Assembly: GCA_024103135.1 (NCBI GenBank) | Contig: JAGFIZ010000002.1 | Coordinates: 1-42,920 of the forward strand | DNA length: 42,920 bases | Origin: Bradyrhizobiaceae bacterium | GTDB lineage: Bacteria; Bacteroidota; Ignavibacteria; Kapaibacteriales; Kapaibacteriaceae | Direction: 5' to 3' | Shown: piece by piece, positions 18,500 through 26,526 of the stretch | How the letters are laid out: every line of letters begins with the position of its first letter | Position numbering within the stretch: position 1 is the first letter of the stretch | Made by a program: the position numbers and the translations under genes | Notes under the pieces: generated by a model | Seen by the model: the letters and a program-made list of their open reading frames with translations, nothing else | Databases searched by the model: none | What the model was told of the DNA's origin: nothing

Positions 18500-19208
18500 G
18501 AAGCTGATCCCACTTCTGGTAGAGCTCCCAGGTTGCACGGACATCGCGAAGACAGTACTCGGCAATGTCGGCATAGTTCCCCGCTGCGAACAGATCCGAC
18601 ACCTTTGATCCATCTACACCTTCGGCCTTGGGTGACGTGATGCCAAAGGCCTTTGCGAAGAAGTCAAAGTTGAACGAACGAGTTGCACCAGAACTGCTGC
18701 GATTGTAAAAGGTGAGCTTGTCGAGTAGGTCGACGTGATTCGCATAGCTGAACTTTGTGCCGTCCATCAGATTACGCGTTGGCCTGATGCCAAGCACTGC
18801 ACTGCGCAGCATCAACCATGGAGCGTCGAAGCCCCTGCCATTGAAGCTTATGAGCTGAATGCCTGTGTTGGCTGCCAGGAGTTTCCAGAAGTTCTCAAGC
18901 ATCGTACGCTCACTACTGGCATACGAGGTAGCACCAGATGGAAGCTTGCCCTCGACTACTCCAGCATCGTCGGCCATATCAGGGTCAAGCATGTATGCAA
19001 CGTCCTTGTGACTCCAACCCGTGGCATGGTGCGTCATCATGCGCATGCCAATGGTGACGATGCGTCCGGTAAGCGGACTCAATGCAAGCTCGGCAATCTT
19101 CCGTTGTTGTTCTTCCTCTGTCTGCGTGTACCGTAGCAGATACTCTTGTTGAGCTTCGTCGAACGACTCAAATGGTAGTCCAACGGTTTCGATGTCGAAT
19201 ACTAGCAT
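18489..19208 (-). CDS. 3'-5' exonuclease, PolB-exo2-like (RNase H fold)
   Basis: This 239-residue protein looks like a stand-alone DEDD exonuclease of the predicted PolB-like exo2 group. Motif I is MLVFDIETVGLPF (D4, E6), motif II is LISFNGRGFDAPWL (the N-G-R-G-F-D block), and motif III lies near the C-terminus in YCLRDVRATWELY. It would remove nucleotides from 3' ends in DNA repair or RNA metabolism. The substrate is not indicated. It is the last gene of the minus-strand run that includes the VWA-OmpA lipoprotein gene 62 bp upstream. There is no obvious functional link to its envelope neighbours. Confidence 0.85.
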   Translation of the reverse strand: MLVFDIETVGLPFESFDEAQQEYLLRYTQTEEEQQRKIAELALSPLTGRIVTIGMRMMTHHATGWSHKDVAYMLDPDMADDAGVVEGKLPSGATSYASSERTMLENFWKLLAANTGIQLISFNGRGFDAPWLMLRSAVLGIRPTRNLMDGTKFSYANHVDLLDKLTFYNRSSSGATRSFNFDFFAKAFGITSPKAEGVDGSKVSDLFAAGNYADIAEYCLRDVRATWELYQKWDQLLRV

Positions 19209-19270
19209 GGTCGGATTCCTGGCAGTTGTGCTAATGAGAACTAATGCTACAACCTACGCAGTTTGTGGTA

Positions 19271-20659
19271 TCAGTGCCGCGTGATTACGAATTCTGTCCG
19301 CCTATTCCTTGCCCTACCTTCTTCTGTTGTGTTAGTGTCAAGCGGTGCTGTATCGCCAAATCCCTTTGCCGTGATCCTATCCTTGCCAATGCCATTCTTC
19401 ACGAGTGCCTCCTTGACGGCATCGGCACGTTGTTGCGAGAGTGTGTTGTTAAAGTTTGGATCGCCGGTATTGTTGGTGCTGTCGGTATGACCCCGCAGTT
19501 CGATCTGCATGTTGGGCATGGCATTCATCATACTGGTGACGTTCTTGATAGCACGCTTGCTGGCAGCGGTCAGCGTGGCCTTGCCAGTGTCGAAATACAC
19601 ATCAAGCAGTGCAATACGTCCTGGTTCAGGTGTGTTGTCGTACGAACCTACTGCCTGCAATGTGTCCTTGCCCCAGCAAAGGGTCACCGTTACAGTGTGC
19701 TTACCATAGCCTGTGTTCGGATACTCGATCTTGTACGAGTTGCGTAGTCTGCGGTAGACATCTTCGAATAGATCTTCAAACTCTCGGGTGCGATAGATGT
19801 GCTGGTAGAAGCCGCCGGTGGCACGAGCAAGGTCTTCCATGTAGCCCTTGTTGATGCCATTGCCAAAGTCAACAGCGCAGACGGGAATGGCAGTTCGAAG
19901 TGATTGCTCGATGAGTTGCTCACGCTTGATCGAGCTACTGTTCTCTTGTCCGTCCGTAAACACAATCACGGCCTTCCTCGAAAACCCTGCTGCATTGGCA
20001 TCAAGGTGGGCGATGGCTTCGGCGCTACCCGACAGGATGGCCGTACCACCACCAAAGCCCCACAATCCATTGCGTTTGAGTCCAGCACTGAGCGTGGCAG
20101 CATCCTTCGTGAGTGGTACTTCGACCTGCACATGGTGATCGTAACGAACCAAGGCAAGACCGTCCATCTCGGCCTTCTTTGCAATGAAGGCGAACGCTGC
20201 GTCTTGAACAGCACGAGCACGTTCTTCGCCCATGGATCCGCTGTTGTCCATCACTAGTGCAACGGCTAGTGGCACTGGAGTGAGCTCGGAAGATTGCGAG
20301 AGGTTGTACTTGGTAATAACGGTCGTATCGTCACCCAGGACGTCGGTGACCTTACAGATCATCTTCTTGATCTGGGCAACGTCAGGTTGGGTGTAGAAAG
20401 TGCCTGAGCTGTCAACCAAGTGCAGTGTTAGGCCGACATTCTTCATGTCTCGCACATCGATGCCGGTGAGTTGGAGCGCCGATGCGTTGGGCTTGGTAAC
20501 AGGCAACGGAGCAACTCGCTTGAGGAAGACGGGTGCATAGCCAGCAGGTGGTGTAGCATCGGCAACGGCTGGGGGTTCGCCGAATGAAACGCAGCCAGTG
20601 ACAACTACCATGCCAAGCAGACAACTACCTAGCATGGTTACGAGCGTAGAGAACTTCAT
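19271..20659 (-). CDS. VWA-OmpA fusion lipoprotein
   Basis: A 462-residue lipoprotein with lipobox VVTGC (C23). Residues about 130-320 are a von Willebrand factor A domain with an intact MIDAS start, VALVMDNSGSMG (D138, S140, S142), plus RYDHHVQV and VIVFTDGQEN. Residues about 350-462 are an OmpA-like peptidoglycan-binding domain: LDVYFDTGKATL, IELRGHTDSTNNTGDPNFNNTLSQQRADAV and GFGDTAPL ... GRARNRRTEFVI. It would be anchored in the outer membrane facing the periplasm, binding peptidoglycan at its C-terminus and a metal-dependent partner with its VWA domain. Its first four bases overlap the stop of the DUF2723 gene, so the two are coupled. Neither domain is rare, but the combination suggests envelope sensing or scaffolding. 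Confidence 0.9.
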   Translation of the reverse strand: MKFSTLVTMLGSCLLGMVVVTGCVSFGEPPAVADATPPAGYAPVFLKRVAPLPVTKPNASALQLTGIDVRDMKNVGLTLHLVDSSGTFYTQPDVAQIKKMICKVTDVLGDDTTVITKYNLSQSSELTPVPLAVALVMDNSGSMGEERARAVQDAAFAFIAKKAEMDGLALVRYDHHVQVEVPLTKDAATLSAGLKRNGLWGFGGGTAILSGSAEAIAHLDANAAGFSRKAVIVFTDGQENSSSIKREQLIEQSLRTAIPVCAVDFGNGINKGYMEDLARATGGFYQHIYRTREFEDLFEDVYRRLRNSYKIEYPNTGYGKHTVTVTLCWGKDTLQAVGSYDNTPEPGRIALLDVYFDTGKATLTAASKRAIKNVTSMMNAMPNMQIELRGHTDSTNNTGDPNFNNTLSQQRADAVKEALVKNGIGKDRITAKGFGDTAPLDTNTTEEGRARNRRTEFVITRH

Positions 20660-22482
20660 GGTAGCCTTGAGGTGAGGTTGCGGGTAATAGGACTCTTTGG
20701 ATCAAGCGCTACAACTCTGTCGCGTAAGTGCTTGCCCATTGAAGTGTCGGCCAGGAAATGATAGGCATAGATAGCATCTGCCGATAGGATGCCCATCACG
20801 GTCTCGCGAAGAGCACTGTCGAGTCGTGTGCGTGGTGACTTCAGCGAGGTGTGGATTTTGTCGAGACCAGCGGTAGACGTCCGTGGACGCAGCGTGCTAT
20901 CCCGTGTAAGCCTGTAGAACGGTCCGACAGGAATGGCCGTATACGCAGGTGCAAAGCCCCTTTCCTCCTTCAGGATTTCGGGGGTGATGTAGAGCGGACG
21001 CTGAGCATTGCTTTCGAGTAGTGCATTCAAGACAGCGATAAAGCGCTGCTGAATGGCAGGTGGGTTTGCAGGATTCTTCATGAAGGCATCGGCATCCGAC
21101 TCGAAGGTGCGTAGCCACGGAGTATAGTCGTTGATTGCAGCTTGTGCACCCTTCATGACGCTGGGATAGAGGTGCGTGAGGTGGGGGATGTACCATGTTC
21201 GACGCATGAGCTCCTTGTCGATAATGGCTACGTCCGGTCGAATCCCTTCGACCGTTTGCTGATACCACATTGCAGAGAGCACGAAGTCCCACTGACGCGA
21301 GATCACGACTGCATTGGGTTCCAGATTGGCCCACGTCCACTCGGCATACCCTTCAACAGCGCGATGTTCTCGATAGTTCATTTCCTTGACGTTAAGGCCA
21401 AGTGAAATCAGAGGTACAACGAGCGCTGCAGCAGTTAGCGATTGTGGTAAGCGTTTGATTAGCGTTGTTAGTCCGACTCCAAACAACACGGTTAGCACCA
21501 TTATTGTTGGAAGGAAGTACGAGTCGATATCCGGAATCGCATATCCCAACGAAATACCAAGGTTGCCAAGAACAAGCAGAAGAACCGATAAGAGCAGCCT
21601 GCGTTGTGTTCGCCAGAGTTCCACCAAACCAACAACAACAGGAAGCCATCCCGCCCACAACAACGTATGTGATGCAGAACGCATGAAGGTGGAAAGGTTG
21701 GCCGAGAAGGCCTTGGAGTCGGAGAACATCCACACGCCAAACTGTGTACCACGAATGTGGTAGAAGAAGTCTTCCCAGCTACGGTGGACCCATCCCCAGT
21801 TGATCGGAGGAAGCGTTGCACTGCGAAGGGGGAGTATGGCGTAAAGACTCAAACCAAGCACGATCGGCAGAACAAGCGTCATCCACTCCGCCCTGGTTCG
21901 TCCACGTCGCCACCACAGAACCAGCAAACCAGGGGCAAGAAACACGGTGCTGATGTGATTGGCCAACGATAGACCAAACAGCATCCCTGCAAGCAGGGTC
22001 CACCGAGTACTCTGCGAATCCGTTGCCTTCAGTGTGGCTAGAAGAGCCGAAGAAACAAGGAGCAGACTTAGACCATAGACTTCAAAGGCCGTGCTTTGCG
22101 ACCAGACGAGAGTCGAGAAGCCTAGTAACAAGGTCGTAGCCATCACAACCCAGGGTCGGCCTACCCCACTCTCAGGCAGGATTGCTCTCACTACCATACC
22201 CGACATTGCCACACCCGTAGCGGTGAACAATGCCGCCAGCACATTCAATGCGCCGATGACGCTAGGCCATGGCAGCAAACACCACACATGTCCGATCAGC
22301 GTTAGCAACGGATAACCCGTTGGATGTGCCACGCCCCACGTTGCCGCCGCCGCAGCAAGCTCACCGGTGTCGGTGTACATGAGACCTGGTGCCTGCGTAA
22401 GCAGGTAGACAACTGCACAGGCACATCCAGCAATCCACGGTGCTAGTTGATCCAGCACCAAGTTCTTGCTACCACGCATCAA
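20656..22482 (-). CDS. DUF2723 (GT117-like) membrane glycosyltransferase
   Basis: A 608-residue multi-pass membrane protein. The N-terminus has the DUF2723 signature (YTDTGELAAAAATWGVAHPTGYPL), with the acidic pair just after the first membrane helix, as in protein O-mannosyltransferase-like GT-C enzymes. About ten hydrophobic helices follow to residue 370, and a soluble C-terminal domain begins near EWTWANLEPNAVVISRQWDFVLSAMWYQ. Such proteins are abundant in Bacteroidota and related phyla and are thought to transfer sugars from lipid carriers onto extracytoplasmic proteins; the acceptor is not evident here. It is coupled by a 4-bp overlap to the VWA-OmpA lipoprotein, which could be a substrate or partner. 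Confidence 0.88.
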   Translation of the reverse strand: MMRGSKNLVLDQLAPWIAGCACAVVYLLTQAPGLMYTDTGELAAAAATWGVAHPTGYPLLTLIGHVWCLLPWPSVIGALNVLAALFTATGVAMSGMVVRAILPESGVGRPWVVMATTLLLGFSTLVWSQSTAFEVYGLSLLLVSSALLATLKATDSQSTRWTLLAGMLFGLSLANHISTVFLAPGLLVLWWRRGRTRAEWMTLVLPIVLGLSLYAILPLRSATLPPINWGWVHRSWEDFFYHIRGTQFGVWMFSDSKAFSANLSTFMRSASHTLLWAGWLPVVVGLVELWRTQRRLLLSVLLLVLGNLGISLGYAIPDIDSYFLPTIMVLTVLFGVGLTTLIKRLPQSLTAAALVVPLISLGLNVKEMNYREHRAVEGYAEWTWANLEPNAVVISRQWDFVLSAMWYQQTVEGIRPDVAIIDKELMRRTWYIPHLTHLYPSVMKGAQAAINDYTPWLRTFESDADAFMKNPANPPAIQQRFIAVLNALLESNAQRPLYITPEILKEERGFAPAYTAIPVGPFYRLTRDSTLRPRTSTAGLDKIHTSLKSPRTRLDSALRETVMGILSADAIYAYHFLADTSMGKHLRDRVVALDPKSPITRNLTSRLP

Positions 22483-22504
22483 GGAATGGCGTTATTTGGT
22501 GCGG

Positions 22505-23215
22505 TTAGCGTGCGATGACGAAGGGGGCTTGAACAACGGTACCATCACTCTGGGTAAGAACCAGATGATAGCTGCCTGTTGCAAGATCCTGAACGTCGAG
22601 CGATAGCGTAGCGCCGGGCTGTGCGATGTACGAGCGGAGAAGCACACCGGCGGACGAGTAGACATCAACGCCACGGGTGCTTGCTGTGCTTGAAACGGTC
22701 AGCCGATCTGTTGCAGGAACAGGCGAGACAGTAATGCCTAGTTCCTTCGCATCGCGGACAGACGTAGGCTCACCAACAATGTAGGTGATGGTGAAAGGCA
22801 AGGTGTCGTTGGGATTGTTCTTGTCGAACATCTCATACCACACAACACTGGTTCCCTGAGTCTTATTCAAGATGTTGCACAAGGAATACACAGGAAGGGT
22901 ACCATTACCAGGCAGGTGCTGAGGATCGCGCTCATACGGATCGTCCACTCCTGGCCATTGGAAGTAGCATAGATCGCCAAAGCAGAAGCCAACGGAATGA
23001 CCCTCGATCACCTTGTCGATGTTAAAGCGAAAGAGAATCTCTTTTGCCTGATCATTGAGATTTCTGACCGTTCCCGTGCGTTTGAGTACGGCTTGTCCAA
23101 CTTCGGCATGAAGGGTATCAGGATAGTTCCAATCAATGGTATAGGTGGCTTGGGCGCCAGCAATTCCACTACCCAAAATGAGCAGTGCAGCAGAGAGAAG
23201 TACTAGGTGTTTCAT
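22505..23215 (-). CDS. Secreted protein with T9SS type A sorting domain
   Basis: A 236-residue protein with a signal peptide (LVLLSAALLILGSGIAGAQA), a central domain of about 130 residues that I do not recognise, and a C-terminal sorting domain beginning ELGITVSPVPATDRLTVSS and ending SLDVQDLATGSYHLVLTQSDGTVVQAPFVIAR in part. The central domain carries four cysteines (FCFGDLCYF and SLCNIL) and may be an immunoglobulin-like fold. T9SS cargo is exported across the outer membrane and often attached to the surface. It is 22 bp upstream of the DUF2723 gene, so it heads a minus-strand operon. It is divergent from the TlpA-like gene across a 111-bp gap that must hold both promoters. Confidence 0.8.
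   Translation of the reverse strand: MKHLVLLSAALLILGSGIAGAQATYTIDWNYPDTLHAEVGQAVLKRTGTVRNLNDQAKEILFRFNIDKVIEGHSVGFCFGDLCYFQWPGVDDPYERDPQHLPGNGTLPVYSLCNILNKTQGTSVVWYEMFDKNNPNDTLPFTITYIVGEPTSVRDAKELGITVSPVPATDRLTVSSTASTRGVDVYSSAGVLLRSYIAQPGATLSLDVQDLATGSYHLVLTQSDGTVVQAPFVIAR
22521..22530 (-). repeat. Dispersed AAGCCCCCTT word, in T9SS cargo gene
   Basis: Exact copy on the coding strand; it spans codons for Q-A-P-F at the very end of the sorting domain, the same four residues and frame as the copy in murG. Confidence 0.5.
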
Positions 23216-23326
23216 AATTTCACAGCCTTGTAAGCGTTAACAACGGGGTAAGTTACGCAACCTGATGGTTGTAATCGTGGCAATGACTTACAAAACGGAC
23301 ACCTGTTACTCCAATTCAAAGGCATT

Positions 23327-23839
23327 ATGCGGACCTTCCTCCTAGCATTACTCCTGACGGTTTTTGTGGGCAGCCTTCAGGCGCAAGAAACCAGCCAAAC
23401 GGCTACCATGCCCAACGTGAAGGTCAAGGACCTGGGAATGAACGTTATCGAGACGGGCACCTGGGCCAAGGACTCGTTGCTCGTCGTAAGCTTCTGGGCT
23501 ACCTGGTGTAAGCCATGTATTCTCGAATTGCAGACCTACGCCGAGCACTATGAAGAATGGCAGAAAGCCACGGGTGTTCGGATTGTTGCTGTCTCCATCG
23601 ACGACAGCCGCAATGCCCGGAAAGTACCAGGATTTGTGAAGGGGCGCGCTTGGCCATTTGACGTGGTGCTGGACGAGAATGCCGATTTCAAACGTGCAAT
23701 GAATGTGAACAATGTCCCACATACCTTCGTGCTCAAGAATGGCAAGGTTGTGTGGCAGCATAGTGCCTTCGCACCGGGTGACGAAGAGGATCTACAAGAG
23801 CAGTTGATCAAACTGTCGACGGCCGACGGTACCAAGTAA
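23327..23839 (+). CDS. TlpA-like periplasmic thioredoxin-fold protein
   Basis: A 170-residue exported protein: the signal peptide (FLLALLLTVFVGSLQA) is followed by a thioredoxin-fold domain with redox motif WCKPC in VVSFWATWCKPCILEL, the cis-proline block VNNVPHTFVLKNGKVVW, and RIVAVSIDD. In the TlpA/ResA family these act as periplasmic disulfide reductants or oxidants, for example in cytochrome c maturation or for outer-membrane proteins. It is followed after 23 bp by a DUF6029 barrel gene and then an Omp28 gene, in which a CxxC occurs near the N-terminus (CGNC). A role in folding these neighbours is a reasonable inference. Confidence 0.9.
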   Translation: MRTFLLALLLTVFVGSLQAQETSQTATMPNVKVKDLGMNVIETGTWAKDSLLVVSFWATWCKPCILELQTYAEHYEEWQKATGVRIVAVSIDDSRNARKVPGFVKGRAWPFDVVLDENADFKRAMNVNNVPHTFVLKNGKVVWQHSAFAPGDEEDLQEQLIKLSTADGTK

Positions 23840-23862
23840 CGAATTTGATCGGGAGGGATCGT

Positions 23863-25542
23863 ATGAAGCGTTTTGTATTCGCTGGTGTTGTCCTTTGCCT
23901 TGGGGTATACACGACATTTGGTCAAGGGTATACGGTGGAGGATCTAGGGGTAATCTCCGGGTCGCTCCAGACCGATGTTCAGTCCTACCTTCCCGACTCG
24001 CTCATTGGTGCGCCGGACGTACCGGAGACCATACTATCCAACACGTTCGTAAACATCCTCTTCACACGTGGAAAGTTTACCGCAGGGATGCGCTTTGAGT
24101 CGTATCAGAATCCACTACTCGGTATCGACCCTCGGTACGGCACCTCAGGTGAAGGTACGGGCATTGGCATCCCGTATCGATACATCCGTTATGCCGACGA
24201 TGTGTTTGATGTGACTGCTGGGAACTTCTATGAGCAGTTTGGTAGCGGCATGGTCCTTCGCTTGTACGAAGAACGCAACCTCGGCTTCGATAACTCGATC
24301 GACGGTTTGCGATTGAAGTTTGCCCCGACGGAAGGACTTCATCTTACTGGGTTCATCGGACGTCAGCGATCATTCTTCGAGCTCAGCGAAGGCATCATCA
24401 GGGGCGCCGACGCTACACTGCACCTGGACGAGGTAGGGGGCGGTATTCTGCCTGATGGTATGCTTGCCAGTGTTGGTGCAAGCGTGGTAAGTAGGTTTCA
24501 GGCAGACCAGGATCCATTCCTGAACCTTCCTGAAAACGTCCTCGCATGGTCGGCAAGGGGCAACGTATCGGTAAGCAACTTCCAGGCTGAATTCGAATAT
24601 GCTCACAAGATCAACGATCCTGGCGTTGCAAATGGTGACTCGTACAATAGTGGCAATGCACAGTATCTGAATGCATCGTGGACAGACACGGGCATCGGCA
24701 TCAGCGTTGCCGCAAAACGTATCGACAACATGGATATGCGAAGCGACCGGACTGCAACGGGCTTTACACAACAGGTGAACTATCTGCCTGCTCTTACCAA
24801 GCAGCATACATGGCGCCTGATCACATTGTACCCCTACGCAACCCAGCCAACTGGAGAGTTTGGTGCTCAGGCCGACCTAACGTTTACCATCCCAAAGGGA
24901 TCGTTCCTTGGCGATGATGCAACTACCATCACGGCCAACGCTAGCGTAATCCATGCGTTGGATACAACCCGTACCGATCAGTTTCACTATGATGCTCGAT
25001 TTGGGTGGGCGGACAGGATTTTCTACCAGGATGTGAACTTCGAAGTGCAGAGGAAATTCGGCAAGGACTTCAAGCTCACACTGTCGTACATCAACCTCAA
25101 GTACGATCAGGATGTTATCGAACGTAGGGCTGCCATCAACGAAACAAAGTATGGCGTGATCAGTGCCAACTTCGTAGTAGCAGAGCTGTGGTTCAAGTTG
25201 TCACGTACTCATTCCTTGCGCAGCGAGCTTCAATGGATGGGTGTGAAACACCAACCAGGTGTACATCTGGCCTTACAGAATGGTGATTGGGCCATGATGC
25301 TCCTGGAATACTCTGTTAGCCCAAGCTGGTTCTTCACGGTCTTCGACGAGTACAACTATGGCAACGCCACGGTTGAGCAGCAGGCACATTATCCCAACGT
25401 AAACGTAGCGTTCGTACACAACGCATTACGCGTTCAAACGGGGTATGGTCGGGTAAGGGGCGGCATTCTGTGCGTTGGTGGTATCTGTCGTCCAGTGCCT
25501 GCTTCCAATGGATTTACTCTTGGTGTAACCTATACCTTCTAA
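23863..25542 (+). CDS. DUF6029-type outer membrane protein
   Basis: The ATG at 23863 follows a GGGAGGG Shine-Dalgarno and gives a 559-residue exported protein with signal sequence RFVFAGVVLCLGVYTTFGQG; an ATG 18 bp earlier lies in front of that site and is less likely. The body is made of many alternating amphipathic strands, ending in a barrel-type C-terminal strand (GFTLGVTYTF with terminal Phe). The block VTAGNFYEQFGSGMVLRLYEERNLGFDNSIDG resembles the DUF6029 family, widespread in Bacteroidota. Function is unknown; size and strand pattern suggest an outer membrane barrel. It sits between the TlpA-like and Omp28 genes in one operon. Confidence 0.8.
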   Translation: MKRFVFAGVVLCLGVYTTFGQGYTVEDLGVISGSLQTDVQSYLPDSLIGAPDVPETILSNTFVNILFTRGKFTAGMRFESYQNPLLGIDPRYGTSGEGTGIGIPYRYIRYADDVFDVTAGNFYEQFGSGMVLRLYEERNLGFDNSIDGLRLKFAPTEGLHLTGFIGRQRSFFELSEGIIRGADATLHLDEVGGGILPDGMLASVGASVVSRFQADQDPFLNLPENVLAWSARGNVSVSNFQAEFEYAHKINDPGVANGDSYNSGNAQYLNASWTDTGIGISVAAKRIDNMDMRSDRTATGFTQQVNYLPALTKQHTWRLITLYPYATQPTGEFGAQADLTFTIPKGSFLGDDATTITANASVIHALDTTRTDQFHYDARFGWADRIFYQDVNFEVQRKFGKDFKLTLSYINLKYDQDVIERRAAINETKYGVISANFVVAELWFKLSRTHSLRSELQWMGVKHQPGVHLALQNGDWAMMLLEYSVSPSWFFTVFDEYNYGNATVEQQAHYPNVNVAFVHNALRVQTGYGRVRGGILCVGGICRPVPASNGFTLGVTYTF

Positions 25543-25574
25543 CTCTGTCATCACGGCTCTGTCATCACGGCTCT
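25543..25574 (+). repeat. 14-bp tandem duplication before the Omp28 gene
   Basis: CTCTGTCATCACGG occurs twice head to tail at 25543-25556 and 25557-25570, with a partial third (CTCT). It lies between the DUF6029 stop and the Omp28 ribosome binding site. It looks like a recent slippage duplication. Confidence 0.7.
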
Positions 25575-25590
25575 TCTGAGGAGATCATCA

Positions 25591-26436
25591 ATGAAAACAG
25601 CAGTTGCACTAGCTCTTGCACTTGCCTGCCTAACGGCATGTGATATTGTCGACAATCCAGTGCAAAAGACAGAGGTGCCCGTTGATACAACGTCGACCTT
25701 CAAGCAGAATGTGCTAATCGAAGATTACACCGGCATCACCTGCGGAAACTGTCCTGGAGCCGCCGAAGTCGCCCACCAGTTGCAGGAGACGTACGGACAC
25801 GACAGAGTCGTGGTAGTGGCAGTGCATAGCGGACCCTTTGCAGTGCCTGCTCCACCCGATTATCCGGATGATTTTCGGTGTCCTGAAGGCGATGAGCTTG
25901 ACAATACATTCCGCGTAAGTAGGGTTGGCAATCCCAACGGACTTGTAAACCGTACGGCTAAGGATGGAAAGCTTGTTCGAGGGAAATCAGACTGGGCCCC
26001 GCTCACAACTCAGTTGCTAACCCAACAACCTAAGCTGGGAATGAAGGTCACACTGGATTGGAATAGCTCCACGCGTACTGCTACCGTTGATGTGGACCTA
26101 ACGTATCTCACGGACGGGACGCCGGACTACTATCTGGCTGCTTGGGTTATCGAGGATAGCCTCGTGGGATCACAAATGGACTACAACAAGAATCCCTCGC
26201 ATATCACGGGATACCGTTTTGACCACGTGCTACGTTCGTCGGTGACCGGTGTGTGGGGCGAGCAGATTAGTCCAACAGCGGTGTCGGCAGGTACGAAGAT
26301 TTCCAAGCAGCTCACCTATACGTTCCCTTCTGGCAAAACATGGAATCCAGACAACTGTCAGATCGTGCTGTTTGTGCATCGGTATCAGACAGAGAAGAAC
26401 GTTGTCCAGGTCATTGCCCTTCCCATTAAGAAGTAG
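25591..26436 (+). CDS. Omp28-like outer membrane lipoprotein
   Basis: A 281-residue protein whose N-terminus (TAVALALALACLTAC) ends in a lipobox, with C17 as the lipid-bearing residue. The mature part begins with the Omp28 signature VLIEDYTGITCGNCPGAAEVAHQL, a thioredoxin-like strand with a CxxC (CGNC), and then a beta-rich C-terminal half (HVLRSSVTGVWGEQI, LTYTFPSGKTWNPDNCQIVLFVHRY). Omp28 was described in Porphyromonas gingivalis as a surface protein; its role is not settled. As third gene after the TlpA-like and DUF6029 genes, it may be a redox partner of the former. It has its own GAGG Shine-Dalgarno. Confidence 0.88.
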   Translation: MKTAVALALALACLTACDIVDNPVQKTEVPVDTTSTFKQNVLIEDYTGITCGNCPGAAEVAHQLQETYGHDRVVVVAVHSGPFAVPAPPDYPDDFRCPEGDELDNTFRVSRVGNPNGLVNRTAKDGKLVRGKSDWAPLTTQLLTQQPKLGMKVTLDWNSSTRTATVDVDLTYLTDGTPDYYLAAWVIEDSLVGSQMDYNKNPSHITGYRFDHVLRSSVTGVWGEQISPTAVSAGTKISKQLTYTFPSGKTWNPDNCQIVLFVHRYQTEKNVVQVIALPIKK

Positions 26437-26486
26437 CAAAACGAACGCTGCTCACTCAAGAGTGTCTTGTACAACTTGTGCTGATC

Positions 26487-26507
26487 CACCGATGCAGAGC
26501 ATCGGTG
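26487..26507. terminator. Bidirectional hairpin between convergent Omp28 and Wzi-like genes
   Basis: CACCGATGC pairs perfectly with GCATCGGTG around a three-base AGA loop. It lies 50 bp past the Omp28 stop and 20 bp past the end of the opposite-strand gene. No T-run follows on either side. Confidence 0.55.
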
Positions 26508-26526
26508 TTGCGGCAATTGCTCGCGT

